A DNA stretch of 64,000 nucleotides from Acanthosepion esculentum. Lineage: Eukaryota; Mollusca; Cephalopoda; Sepiida; Sepiidae. The DNA is taken from positions 103,761,007 to 103,825,006 of the forward strand of contig OZ038485.1 in NCBI GenBank assembly GCA_964036315.1, given 5' to 3'. Of the stretch, positions 34,573-45,229 are shown in pieces; position 1 is the first letter of the stretch, and every line of letters begins with the position of its first letter. The notes below the pieces were generated by a model. It was not told where the DNA came from and did not search any database. It saw only the letters and a list, made by a program, of their open reading frames with translations. The position numbers and the translations under genes are program-made.

Positions 34573-34602
34573 ATACATATTTATATATAAAATACACACA
34601 CT
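34191..34602. repeat. compound (AC)n/(AT)n array with higher-order units
   Basis: Blocks of (AC)4-8, ATATATATA and AAATAC alternate about 13 times with a unit of 26-32 bp. All three minus-strand frames are open for 125-150 codons because the array has no stop trinucleotides; these are not genes. Confidence 0.95.
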
Positions 34603-35520
34603 TTATTACTCTTTCTGTAATTATGAATTTATTTAATGTAATATCTTTTTGTATTGTGGTTATTTTTGACGAATAAAATGTTTCTATATTATTGTATTGG
34701 TGTGTTTTGCCTACAATTTACAACATCTGTTTATACAACAGATTTATTATAAATTTCATTTCCGTGAATAATTATATTTTCAGTTCAAGTTTTGATTTAA
34801 TGTATATCGTAACGTAGATTGCCAGTTATGTTATTTTTTCAGCAGTAGGACAATATTTTACATAATTGTAACACAATAAGCATTTTTGTACTGGTGACTA
34901 TTCATTTTCAGAAATACAAAGTGACTAATACAGGGTGAATAAAATTTTTTATCAATGAATGCCAAATCTTTTCTGTATGAAAACAGTTATTTATTATTAT
35001 GGCAATGCACAGATAAAAAGGGAATCTCTTGGAAATCATGATTGCCTAAGTCTTGAATGGAAAATAAAATAACTTGTAAGCACATTTTCATCATTTTTTT
35101 AAACGTTTAATGTAAAAAAAAAAAAAATATTAATACTATCTACAGTACTGAACAAGGTAAAACTATTCAAGAAATTTCTCCACCAAAGTGGTTAAAAGAC
35201 TACAAGAGCCTACCTGGTGGACAAGATCATATCTTTCTTAAAGGTGTCAATGTTTGAGGCCAGCTGAAAACCAGAATTTCAAATAAGTTGATTTCAAGGC
35301 ATGTCGGCTCTTCCTCACCAACCTGACCTTGAACTAGATTACGGTAATTTGCGTAAATATCTGTGTAGACTGTAATGTCAGGTCTTTTGCTTGATTGTAT
35401 CTATTGCATGCTCTGCTATTTGGATTAGCTTGCTCATACTGGTTGTTAGACTCACGTTTTGGGCATTGCACTTTCCAGCCTTCTTTCATCATTTATGTTG
35501 GAATATTTGAAATGTAGGAT

Positions 35521-35549
35521 TATTATCATTATTATTATTATTATTATTA
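35521..35549. repeat. (ATT)n microsatellite, target of the mariner MITE
   Basis: About 9 ATT units precede the MITE and ATTATTATTATTATT continues right after it (35630-35645), so the MITE interrupted an existing repeat. Confidence 0.9.
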
Positions 35550-35629
35550 TTAGGTTGGTGCAAAAATAATGTCGTTTTTCTCACATAAGTTGAACGTCAA
35601 AAAACGACATTATTTTTGCACCAACCTAA
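35550..35629. mobile_element. mariner MITE, 80 bp, perfect 30-bp inverted repeats
   Basis: The arms 35550-35579 and 35600-35629 are exact reverse complements over 30 bp, starting TTAGGTTGGTGCAAAAATAA; the loop is 20 bp. TA flanks both sides (35548-35549 and 35630-35631), the mariner/Tc1 target duplication. The terminus TTAGGTTGGTGCAAAA is the one known from Hsmar1/MADE1 and other cecropia-type mariners, and the 80-bp length equals that of the human MADE1 element. It sits in an (ATT)n run. Confidence 0.93.
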
Positions 35630-36274
35630 TATTATTATTATTATGTGCTTTTCTATTTGATCATGCTTATCTTGGTTGTTATACTCACAACATTTTGTTC
35701 AAAAAAGAGTTGATGACTAACCCCTTTTCCCCTCCATATATGATCAGCCATGCTTGATTTTACTGTATCTTTCTGGAAAACATCTTTTCGATGTTCTTTT
35801 ACTTTTAGGAGGCAGCTAGTCTCTCCTTTGTTTTTCTTGCCACAACTGCATAGGATGGAATATACACAGTTCTAATGACACATTTATAATGATAGCTCCT
35901 TATTTTAAAAGTTTCCGTGGTATTTTTCCATCATTTTCTCGACTTCTGAGAAGGCATCAGGTTAAAGGATGATCTAATTAAGACAAACTATTAAGAAAAT
36001 TAAATTATTTTGGCAGAGACATGATAATGCTGACACATTGGCTTCTGAAACATTCCTGGGTCAGGGTAATGAACAAGTTCCGTTGTTAATGTCTGTGCTT
36101 CAAAGGCATAGAAATAGAAATTTCTTTGAGAGCCATGGAAACAAGTTAAAAATAGCATTATGCATATTGATATATTTACTATAAAGTTTAACAAAGCATT
36201 TGTAAATTCATGTTCCCAAGTACTGGCAGGTTCAGCTCAGTGGTTAGGCCAAGGTTGATAGATTTAAAGTTTTA

Positions 36275-36760
36275 AATGAAGAGAGAGAGAGAGTGTGAGT
36301 GAGAAAGAGAGAAAAAGTATTAGAAGGGAAGAAAGGAAGGGAGATAGTGAAAAAGAGAGAGTGAGAAAGAAAAAAGAGAAAATATGAGAGTGAGTGAGAA
36401 GTGCAAGATAAGGGAAATGAGTGAGGGTGGGAAAGAGAGAGAGAAAGTGAGAGATGGAGAGAGAGAGCAAGACAATGTGAGAGATGGGGAGAGAAAGAGA
36501 GAGAATCTGAGAGACAGAGAGAGAGAGAATCTGAGAGACGAGGAGACAGAGAAAGAGAGAGAATCTGAGAGAATCTAAGAGATGAGGAGAGAGTGAGAGA
36601 ATCTAAAAGACGGTGAGAGAGCGAGAGAATGCGAGAGACAGGGAGTGAGAGAATGCAAGAGACGGGGAGAGAGAGAGAGACGGGGAGAGAGTGAGAGACT
36701 GCAAGAGATGGGGAGAGAGAATGAGCGAGCGAGTGAATGCGAGAGACTAAGATAGATGGA
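36275..36760. repeat. GA-rich tract with degenerate tandem units
   Basis: About 480 bp of mainly purine sequence with (GA)n runs and recurrent GAGAGAATCTGAGAGA and GAGACGGGGAGAGAG units. It resembles the 8.2 kb tract but has more T and C. ORFs on either strand here are compositional. Confidence 0.9.
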
Positions 36761-37314
36761 TGAAGAGACTATATTTGTTTAACCCAATTCCTCTTGTGTC
36801 TTTATTTCTGGCCCTATCAAGGCCACAACAAAGACTAAAATGGAGTTCAATTAATTGAACAAAATTTTAAAGGTTCAAAACTATTTTACAGTCTTTAATT
36901 TTTTTTTAACAATTCGGCCCTCTCCATTTGGATAATTGGCACAATCTAATTTTCTAACCTCTTCATCAAGTACATCTATATGCTTGTAAACTCTCTAATA
37001 TCTATGTGGTATAAATATTCATATCTATTACTTAAAATTGTATGCATTTAACTACATACTTTTAGCTGATTATAGATTGATTCATTGATTTGTTTTTTAT
37101 AGCTTATCAACCTTTTGTGAAAAATAGTCCTGACCACTGCTTTACCGGTAGTAGAGAAAAATGACAATGCCCAGCCACTGGTTGAACGGTGGGTAAACAC
37201 TTGTAACTATTTTTATATCTACTGTGAAACATTACATACCAATTATTTGTGAATTTTGACTCAGGAGGTCAGGCAGAAGGGTTAAAATTGTTCAGGAACG
37301 CAAAGCTCAAAGGG

Positions 37315-37638
37315 TTAAGATTGTAAGAATTTTTTGGAGATAAAGATTCTCTGATACAAGTCCTAATTAACTCATAGCTGAGGAGAGAAGAAGTAGCTTC
37401 ATACCTTTCCCAAGGGTTTTTTGCACATAAGTGAATATAATGAACCCGACTGGAATTGGAACTCTTCTTGCTAATTTCTAATTGCAAGTCATTATTCATT
37501 ATACTACCGGTATATCCAAGCTTACAGCACCTGGTATTCCCAAGCAGTCACTCGTCTAGGTACTGACTAGGTTTGACATTGCTTAACTTTGATGATCATA
37601 CAAGCAGCACTGTTTCAATGTGATATGGCCATAAGCCA
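37315..37638 (-). mobile_element. 5S-tRNA composite SINE, copy 2
   Basis: On the minus strand 37638-37519 is a 120-bp 5S-like head starting GGCTTATGGCCATATCACAT, with AAGTTAAGCAATGTCAAACC, AGTCAGTACCTAGACGAGTG and ACTGCTTGGGAATACCAGGTG. It joins a tRNA-like unit (TTGGATATACCGGTAGTATAATG, 37518-37440) and then the body (TTCACTTATGTGCAAAAAACC, CTTGGGAAAGGTATGAAGC). The body ends near 37315 with a TCCAAAAAATTCTTACAATC phrase; the tail domain occurs separately at 37080-37120. Confidence 0.88.
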
Positions 37639-37654
37639 GTGAACTATAGAATCC

Positions 37655-37957
37655 TCAGATGTACAAGTAGCTTAATGGTTATCAGGAAGCCAAGTTCAAA
37701 TTTCGGCCTATTCTACTGTGTTCACTTGGTACAAATACTATTGGGAAAAGCATGAATCCATCCCTTCTTGCCCCACCCTATAGGTTAAATAGCAGAGTAA
37801 CCTTGGGTGGCAGTCAGTCTGTGAGAAGGATAATTCTGAATTGATTTCTAAACTGTGGAGAAAACAATGAGAAACCACTCCACTATCTTTAAGTTGTGAC
37901 AATTCATAGATAATAAACGGACAGAATCCTGATGGGACAAAAAAAAAAAAAAAAAAA
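37655..37957 (+). mobile_element. tRNA-derived SINE with poly-A tail, near full length
   Basis: The tRNA-like head (ATGTACAAGTAGCTTAATGG; B-box-like AAGTTCAAATTTCG at 37690-37705) is followed by the body GGAAAAGCATGAATCCATCC, CCCACCCTATAGGTTAAAT, GGCAGTCAGTCTGTG, CTCCACTATCTTTAAGTTG and TGACAATTCATAGATAA, and ends in A(18) at 37939-37957. This copy defines a poly-A subfamily, different from the CTGA-tailed copies near 50 kb. It lies head to head with composite copy 2, 17 bp away. Confidence 0.82.
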
Positions 37958-38159
37958 TACAATCTCCAGGCCAGGCTGAATCATGAACTGTTGTTAAAAC
38001 TTTAACTGGAGATAGGAAGTAGAAATTAGTTGTGGGAACAGTAGGTATTTATCCGTGCACCCACATTGCAACAGAATATGACACAAGGTCAGTTTAATGT
38101 GGGATTTCCGAAAAGCCATTCAAAAATTTCTGAAAACCCCCTCGACACATCCCCTTTTT

Positions 38160-38260
38160 CAGACACCTCAAGCTCCAGGTAATGACCCCCAGGCCTCTCC
38201 CCAAAGACAGGTACTTCCTGGAGGGAATGGTCCCCTGGGGCTTGAGTTGATATTATTTCA
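38160..38260. repeat. GC-richer hairpin
   Basis: CTCAAGCTCCAGG (38167-38179) can pair with CCTGGGGCTTGAG (38233-38245), and CCCCCAGG with CCTGG inside. The surrounding 38100-38260 is rich in CCCC and stands out from its AT-rich flanks. The class is unknown. Confidence 0.55.
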
Positions 38261-38534
38261 AACTACCCCGGTTGTAGGAAGAGTAAAAGAACGTTTCAAT
38301 ATGTTTTATTTCGTTTGGTTAAGTTCACAATGTTGATGTGCCCAGTGAGAATCAAACTCTTCTGCAATAAGTTACAAAAATAGTAATTTGAGCTATAGAG
38401 ACAAAAAGAAAAAAATTACACACACAACATGATGAATATTAGCAGTCAAATTTACTTAGATTTTTTTCCTATTCAAGTAAGTAAAATTATTTTTATTATA
38501 TTAATTATACAGACATATGGAAATCCTTTACGGT

Positions 38535-38839
38535 CCAAATATTGGCGACTGCCGTTTACCGGGCTCGCCTATAACAGCAGTAGCTATTATCATCTGCTTC
38601 ATGAAAAGCACACGACAGCCAAGCTCTTTTTCTTTTCTATTTTATTAAAACAAAATAATTATCGTCAGCTTATTTTTTTCTTTTACACGAAACAACTGAA
38701 TTAAATTACCTAAACAAGGACAGGAAATTTAATTCATTTTTACTTAATAAAAGAAAAGAAATACTTAGTAAGCAAGCGATAATTACAATTATTAAGTTCC
38801 TAAGTGTGCCCGGTAAACGGTAGTCGAGCCCAAATATTT
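38535..38839. repeat. inverted repeat, 33-bp arms, 240-bp loop
   Basis: CCAAATATTGGCGACTGCCG...TTTACCGGGC (38535-38567) is inverted at 38808-38839 as GCCCGGTAAACGGTAGTCGA...GCCCAAATATT. There are a few mismatches and one small indel. Related single arms occur at about 14300 and 14598. Likely termini of a small foldback/MITE family. Confidence 0.75.
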
Positions 38840-39244
38840 GCCGCAGAACACAAAATTAAAACGTTTTTTTCAAGAGTTTTCTAAGTAACGATTTACCACG
38901 TCTGACATTGTCCCATATCATAAAAAAAACTTCGCATGTATTTTTAGCCATAACATTAATCCTAAAACTGGAGATTTATGAAAGAATCATCTACAATTAA
39001 TATCTGACCTCCTTTTTTTTAAAAAAAAAACAAAAACAAAACAAAAAACACCAATTTTTGTCTTCGTGTCAGTACATTTTGAACCCACCCAATATCACCA
39101 CACAATGTAAGCGTCGAAGCGAGATTCACCTTGACATTCTTAGTCCGGTTAAAACTTAATCTACAAGTAACAGTCAGTGATCTTTTGAAAATTTTCAAAG
39201 TGAATGCAAACACACGCACACATTTACAGCGACTACATTACCCG

Positions 39245-39660
39245 TACATCGATTATCCGGACGTAAAATGAGGAGTAAAATTGAAATCACTAGAAAACTT
39301 TTTTTTATCCGACGTAAAAACCCATTTTCATCGCAGACAAGCGTTTTGAAAATTTAGAAAACCACACTCAACGTTTAACAAAAATTGACAAATGTTTAAC
39401 CAGAAACTATCCTTTAAACAAATACATCTACTTTTTAATCCAGTTTCGGGAGTTAGTTGCCGTTTTTCATCCAAAGTCAGCCGAACAAAGAATTGCAGCA
39501 ATTTTCTATAAAAATAAATAAACTTGAACAAAGCATTTGAAAATGTTATTTGTTGTTAATGTTTATTTTCTTTCATAAAATGAATTCTTTTCTTTTTCGA
39601 AAATTTGGGTATTCAATTATCCGGATTTTTTAATTATCCGGACATATTTTTGTCTCAAGG
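39245..39660. other. region bounded by ATTATCCGGAC phrases
   Basis: GATTATCCGGACG (39250-39262) and a double AATTATCCGGA (39616-39645) flank 350 bp with a 67-codon minus-strand ORF containing VRLTLDEKRQL. ATTATCCGGA phrases occur in pogo/Tigger-like termini, but here the phrases are direct rather than inverted, so the assignment is weak. A (GT)n run follows at 39694-39727. Confidence 0.25.
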
Positions 39661-39693
39661 CAGCCAGATAATTAAATTATGGAAGCAATTTAG

Positions 39694-39728
<35 letters not shown>

Positions 39729-40574
39729 GCTATAGGAACCTGAGCGCAAATTGGATAATTTGGCAATCAGGGCACTTTCTAAACATTTTCGCCTGAGTAA
39801 ATTGCTTTTTTTTTACCTTTTTTCAAGCAACATTTTTCAAATGAAATTATGGTCAGATCATAGAAGTAAGTGCATTGGATGCTGATGTGTCATAAAAGAA
39901 AGGCTGACACACACACACACAGAAAATAAGAAGCAGTTTATTCCGGGGGAATAATATGGTACACAATTGAGAACACAGACCGATGTAATAAACAGTTAAT
40001 CGTTAACTCCTCGGTATTTACCCGAAACCTCTCCACAAGCCTGGATGTGGCTCATGGCCGTTTTTTTTTACGTGGGACATTCCAAGCCTGTAGGCTCAGC
40101 CAAAAATTGCTCGTAGGACCCGTATAGACGGGGTCGGGTAGCTGTCTACCTCCCAAAGAGCATAGCCTTGTCTGGGTTTCTCTTTGACCAGAGGCAGAGT
40201 TGACAAGCAGAGTTAACTGTAATTGTTAACGAGAGAGAGAGAAAGAGAGAGAAATAGTCTTAGACCACTCCATCTTGTGGGGGTGTTCAGTTACTCCACA
40301 ACAGATGATTATACCTTATAAAAAATTTATCAGATATAAAATTAAAAACTATTCAACACAAAATTGGAAGCCCTTAGCTATGGACAAAAAATTCTAATCG
40401 GATTCAAACTAAATATCTAAGGAACTAAAATTGATTTTAATTATAATCTGACATTATTTCTCATTAATTAATTAAATGTTATTGAGTGGATACACGTATT
40501 TGTATAGATATATCCCTGTTGTTTTTTTAAACAGTGTAAATTTACGACTACCGGCACGCACATTTGAGTCTTAA

Positions 40575-40672
40575 ATGGGTTTCCCGTCAGGATTCAAACG
40601 TGTGACCTCCTTATAGAGAAAATCGCCGTCTGACTCGGCGTGCTTTAACCCACTCAGCCACAGAAAGCTTTC
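40575..40672 (-). mobile_element. tRNA-like unit (type II, long variable arm), probably a SINE head
   Basis: On the minus strand, CTGTGGCTGAGTGGGTTAAAG gives a good A box, GCCGAGTCAGACGGCG a stem-like anticodon region and CACACGTTTGAATCCTGACG a good B box. The length suits a Leu/Ser-type tRNA with a long variable arm, but the acceptor stem does not close and the sequence continues with GGGAAACCCATTTAAGACTC. It is better kept than most SINE heads in the window and belongs to a different family. Confidence 0.6.
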
Positions 40673-40791
40673 ACACTAAGGTTTAAAACATGTGTATCCA
40701 CTAAATACAGAAATGTAATTATTAGTTATCCCTTGATATCAGCGACGATTTGATTTCATGACTTCCTCCGCTGACGGTTAATTAAAGTGTC

Positions 40792-40852
40792 TACGTAGGA
40801 GGAAGGAACATATGTGATCTAGACTGTAGATCACATATGTTCATCCTACGTA
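40792..40852. repeat. 61-bp hairpin
   Basis: AACATATGTGATCT (40807-40820) pairs perfectly with AGATCACATATGTT (40828-40841) over a 7-base loop, and TACGTAGGA (40792-40800) with TCCTACGTA (40844-40852). The bulge is 6 bases on the left and 2 on the right. Confidence 0.9.
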
Positions 40853-41993
40853 TATCTTTCCGTTAGTCTTTTCTTTAAATTACTTAAATACCGAAGGAAG
40901 ATCTTCTTGTGTTACTGTCGGTATGAAAAAAAAACGTTCGACGGGAAATCGACACCCGGGAAATTAATTAATTACAAGGTTAACTTTATCAAGATAAATA
41001 AAAATTATTACAAAATTTATTGGTGTACAATCGACAGAACTGTTAGAACTGGAGATATTTGTGAAGTGATCTGCGATACTGTTCAGTTAAAAATTGAATT
41101 TTCGGCTGTTAAAAATGATTGAAATAATTCGAGGCAGAAAATATTTAAAAAATTAAAACCACCCAAAAATCGACTAATTTGCGTTCGAAATGATTTTTAC
41201 ATGCCAGACACTAATAATCACCCTATCGCACATAATTCTCTTGAACTAGGAAGAAAAACCCTCCTTTCCATATGAAAAACCTGAAAAGTGAAAAAGCCAT
41301 GCATTTGAAATAAAAACAAAAACAACGTCTGAAATTTATTTCAACTTTTTTTTTCATAAGTAAAGATTAGAAAGAATTTAAATTATCGCATTATCGCAAA
41401 AATCATGAAAAAATGTCACCTCGTTCCCAGATTCTAAAAAAAAGTATTAATTTAATTAATTACATCAAATAATCAAATCACAATTTGTTTTTCTATAGTC
41501 TGTCCATGCTCGTCCAAGAAACGAAACTACTTTGTGTGCGTGTGTGAACTCAAGAAATTTTATCATTTCAATTTCCTCAAATAAAAATTTTTTTAAAAAT
41601 CTTTAAATTATGAATTTGAATGAAGCCAATAGTTGAAAATATTACATTTCGGGCGGTATTTTCGGTTTTATTTCTGATGCAGGCTAGGCATTGCCATTAT
41701 TTTTCAAAATTCTGAAATTTACTGATTACAAATCTGGAATTAACTTTCAGTTTTTACTTAAATAATAGTTGAAAAACAACAACAAATCAAACATCATCCT
41801 ATGTAGAATTCTAAGACCTTCCCCTTTTTTCTTTTTACGATGTGGATTTTTGGCACAAATATTATTACATAATAACTATTTTTCCTGCTTCGGGAATAGA
41901 TTTCGAGGATATACCGAAAATTATATAAAAAATACCGTAATTTGAGTTGTGCAACTTTACTTTTTAGTACCCACAATAGAACCTTTGTGCACG

Positions 41994-42739
41994 TGTGTCA
42001 TGTGGTGCCAGGGAAATTCGGTAATTATGAAATAATTTCATAATTACCGAATTTTCATTGAAATAAAAAAGTCAATTGAAAATTGATTTTTGGGTCGTTC
42101 TGGAGTAGGGAATCTGTGAGAAAGCCTGCCCCATCTCTCTCTCTCTTTTTTTTTTTTTTAAATAGAAATGAGGCTATAGTTTTTGCTTAAATACTTAATT
42201 TATTTACAATTTACTACTTTTTTTTATTGAAATAATTAAAAAGAAGATAAAGAAACTTAAGATAACTTTAACTAAGATAAATCGATCTTATTTGCTTGAA
42301 AAAGAAACAATCTGAGTATAAATACTTAAACTCAAAAAATAATTTTTAAAATATTGGAAGGGAGGCTTAGCTCCCTAAAACACCTCATCCAGAAAGTACG
42401 GCCCTGGTATAGTTGCAGTGTGGCTTTATTTGGACTGGAACCCATGATTATTTTAGTTAAATAAAAATACTTATTTTTAAACAGGGGGGAGCTAGCCCCC
42501 CTCCAGAAAGTACGGCCCTGCTATTGTTTACCTGGACTCAACGATTTTCATTTTTCAGTTATTTTAAAAAAATAGGGAAGGGGTGCTTAGTCCCCAAATC
42601 CCCATCCACAGAACGGTCCTAAAAATAAAATCAATTTTCAATCGACTTTTTCTTTTATTTCGTATTATTACCGAATTTTCCTACCATGTCAAAATTTCAA
42701 ATCTTTCGTTACCGAATTTTCCTAAATTTGTGTCATGTC
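41994..42739. mobile_element. foldback element with nested palindrome and internal units, about 745 bp
   Basis: The left arm (41994-42111: TGTGTCATG, GGAAATTCGGTAAT, GAAATAAAAAAGTCAATTG, AAAATTGATTTTTGGG, CGTTCTGG) is matched in inverse order by 42609-42739 (CAGAACGGTCCTAAAA, TCAATTTTCAATCGAC, TTTTATTTCG, ACCGAATTTTCC, TGTGTCATGTCA). Within the left arm 42015-42053 is itself a nearly perfect palindrome centred on GAAATAATTTC. Between the arms are three related units (42355-42410, 42481-42525, 42575-42620) with GGGAGCTTAGCTCCC-like and CCAGAAAGTACGGCCCTG phrases. No ORF. The class is unknown. Confidence 0.75.
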
Positions 42740-44560
42740 AGTAATTTTTTTAAAGGCATAGAGAAAAAAATGCACACAAGAAAATTTATATTCCTACCTA
42801 AGTAAAAACAAAAAAAAATCTAATGATAGAGAACGAGAACAGAATCTCTAAACAGTGACTGTTAGTGTTACAGCTTAAAAAGTTTGCTGTGTGCGTGCAC
42901 TAAATAAAAGTCGGTTTAAAACAATTTATTTTGGCAGAGCTGGTTTACGAAGATAGTTACCTACTTGGGTGCACTGGTCAACACATTGATTAAATGACGT
43001 TTTTAGAGGCTGTCTTGTGTGAATTTCTCTAGAGACGTTTAACAGCTTGCCGTTTTAGAAAAGTAAAAGTCGGTCATTTAATTTCCAATTAAGTGAAAAT
43101 AAAATTAAAACAAAAAAACTGAAGTCAAGATTAAATGTTTAAAACATTTTCCAATAAAAAAAGAAAGAAAAATTGACTGCTTCAGTCGTAATTTTCTGAG
43201 TGAAAAAAGAAATAGACCCCATATAGGTTCCTTTATTTTCTCTCGTTACTGAGCTTAAAATTGTTCCTTGTACTATGTTACTTGAGATCGTTACACAAAC
43301 AAATTAAAAATACCTGTCTTATACGATTTTTACGAAGAGAAACTCAGATTTTTGTACGTCTCCAGGGATACGTTTTAATTAGTTTTATTGACTTAGTGTA
43401 GAATTAAACCACCTGAAAAGGTGTCTTTTGCTCGGCGCGATGAAGCAGCTGCTGACAATAATTGTGCAAACTAAAGTAAACACTCAAGTCAAAACAGTAT
43501 TATTTTCTTAGTAAATATTTACTTTTGAACGGTGACTAAGTTTGTTTTTTTAAGGTAAAAAATAAAATAATTTTAAAATATTTTAAAAACTTAAAAGTGG
43601 ACAGACTTGTTTGGATTTGATTTGAATTATGAGTTTGAATCTTAAAAGAAAAAACATGATTTTCAAGAGTTTCCAGGTATTTTACTTTTTCTTTTTTACT
43701 TATTCAAGAATCTCGAGATTTTGACGTTAGTTCTTCTGATCAGTGACATGATTAAATTAAATTACAACAAAAATGTTTTGTTTTTTTTACTATTATTTAA
43801 TTTCCTAACTAATTTCGTTTAATTTTTTCTAAAATTCTTTTCAGTTCCAAATAAAACACTAATAAATTAAATAAAAACAAACTCAAAAATCGCTTTTAAA
43901 TGGAATTTTCCATACAAGATGATCAATACAATCAATTAATTATCGATCACTTGATTAAAAATATAGCCGATAGCGTAATTTCAGTTTAAGTTATTTTTTT
44001 CCTATTTACAAAATTTATACACCTGATAACAATTTGTAATCAGAACCCAAATCCTTGCAATGAAAATGATTAAGTTCTGTGATTAAAGTGCCTGAAACGA
44101 ACAATCATTCAAACAATTTCTAAGTACTCCCACCCTCCACCCCAGAAAATCTCTTGTTCCCATACAAGAAAAATGCAATAAAAAAAAATCTGACAGAAGT
44201 CAGTTATAATGAAACATGTATTAGAGAAGGATTGCTACCTAGATAATGTCCAAGAAACTACATCCAACAGCAAGCAAGGCTTCTGATCAGAAGGTTACTT
44301 TTGAGGAACGTGGAACCACCTCTTAAAATTGCTAGTGTTCTAAGTCCACCCTGACCCGCGGTGGTAGCACCCGTTAGGGTCCCAGCTATGAGCAAATAGT
44401 TAAACCCAAAAGTGGAGTCAAAGCACTATGAAAGTGTAAAAAGATTTTAATACCAGCAATACTTTTTTGTAAAAAAAATTATTAAAATTACAAGCAATGC
44501 ATTTTTGAGGAAAAACCAGCAATACTTTTTTGGAAAAATATTACCAACATTAAAAATCTT
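42740..44560. other. AT-rich sequence without recognised features
   Basis: No element termini, ORFs or well-formed exon were found. A slightly GC-richer patch at 44220-44400 (GACCCGCGGTGGTAGCACCCG) is unexplained. Confidence 0.4.
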
Positions 44561-44563
44561 GTC

Positions 44564-44675
44564 GGCATTAAATAACCCATTGAGGTTGATATGCCGTAAA
44601 AAAACAAAAAACAAACCTAGTTGTGTTAAAAATATTTACGTTCGGCATTAAATAATCCACAGAGGTTGATATGCC
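44564..44675. repeat. 80-bp direct duplication of hairpin-forming units
   Basis: GGCATTAAATAACCCATTGA...GGTTGATATGCC (44564-44595) recurs at 44644-44675 with two changes. Each unit is itself imperfectly palindromic (GGCAT.../...ATGCC) and resembles the hairpin at 11275-11313. It is followed at 44755-44780 by TTCCTGAAGGAACGAAACGCG. Confidence 0.7.
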
Positions 44676-45139
44676 ACTAAAAATAAACCCCTAGAATAGT
44701 GTTGTTGCTGTAGTATACAAATACAACTTTCTGAATTTTGCCTTTGATTTGAAGTTCCTGAAGGAACGAAACGCGTTGCGAAAAAAAAAAAAATCTCATT
44801 TTTGTGACTGTCATTTCAACTTATGTTGTCATTCAGAATTTATTTATCTCGCTTTTCAAAAGTTTGTCGAATATTTGCTCGACTCCGCAAACATTTGGTG
44901 CAAAAAACAAAAAAAAAACAGCATAAATTGGCTCACTCAGTGAGGAACGAATTCATTGGAGTAAAAAATACTTCCCGTACTAACATCCAACAATTTTCTT
45001 GAAAATACAACACAAGCTTTATCGAGGTCTTTATGCTGCTTAGATTTTATTGTCATACGCAATATTTTGAAATGGATAAAAAAAAAAAATACCAATCCAA
45101 GAAAAAAAAAAAAAAAAGAATTAAGAAATTTGAACTTAC

Positions 45140-45229
45140 CTTGAATGAATAGAGCTTGTTTGAAAAGACAAATAAATCCAAGGCAGAGAAATGGTAATCC
45201 TCCTAGGGTACCCATCATCAGCCAGTCCA
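45140..45229 (-). CDS. internal exon coding a hydrophobic helix, gene unidentified
   Basis: On the minus strand the 90-bp segment is preceded by a T-rich stretch ending TTGTAATTTACAG and followed by GTAAGTTCA, consensus 3' and 5' splice sites. It is symmetric (phase 1-1): the first two bases complete a codon, 29 codons follow and one base is left. The residues run from DWLMMGTLGGLPFLCLG to KQALFIQ, a transmembrane-like helix followed by a basic position. The same frame has no stop for some way into the following intron, which is not needed for the call. The size is usual for a metazoan internal exon. I do not recognise the protein. Neighbouring exons must lie outside the window or are too short to see. 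Confidence 0.55.

Noticed and set aside
34145..34599. Three minus-strand ORFs of 125-150 codons (Cys/Val/Tyr/Ile repeats)
   Set aside because: They come from the (AC)n/(AT)n array, which has no stop codons in any minus frame.
34191..34602. A CRISPR-like array of regular units
   Set aside because: The spacing is fairly regular, but the units are simple dinucleotide runs without unique spacers, in a eukaryotic genome.
36264..36578. ORFs on both strands rich in Arg/Glu or Ser/Leu
   Set aside because: They are compositional products of the GA-rich tract.
39245..39660. A Tigger/pogo element from the ATTATCCGGAC phrases
   Set aside because: The phrases are in direct, not inverted, orientation and the ORF similarity is too short to support it.
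40575..40672. A functional tRNA-Leu/Ser gene
   Set aside because: The A and B boxes are good, but the acceptor stem does not close and there is no terminator T-run at the expected place.
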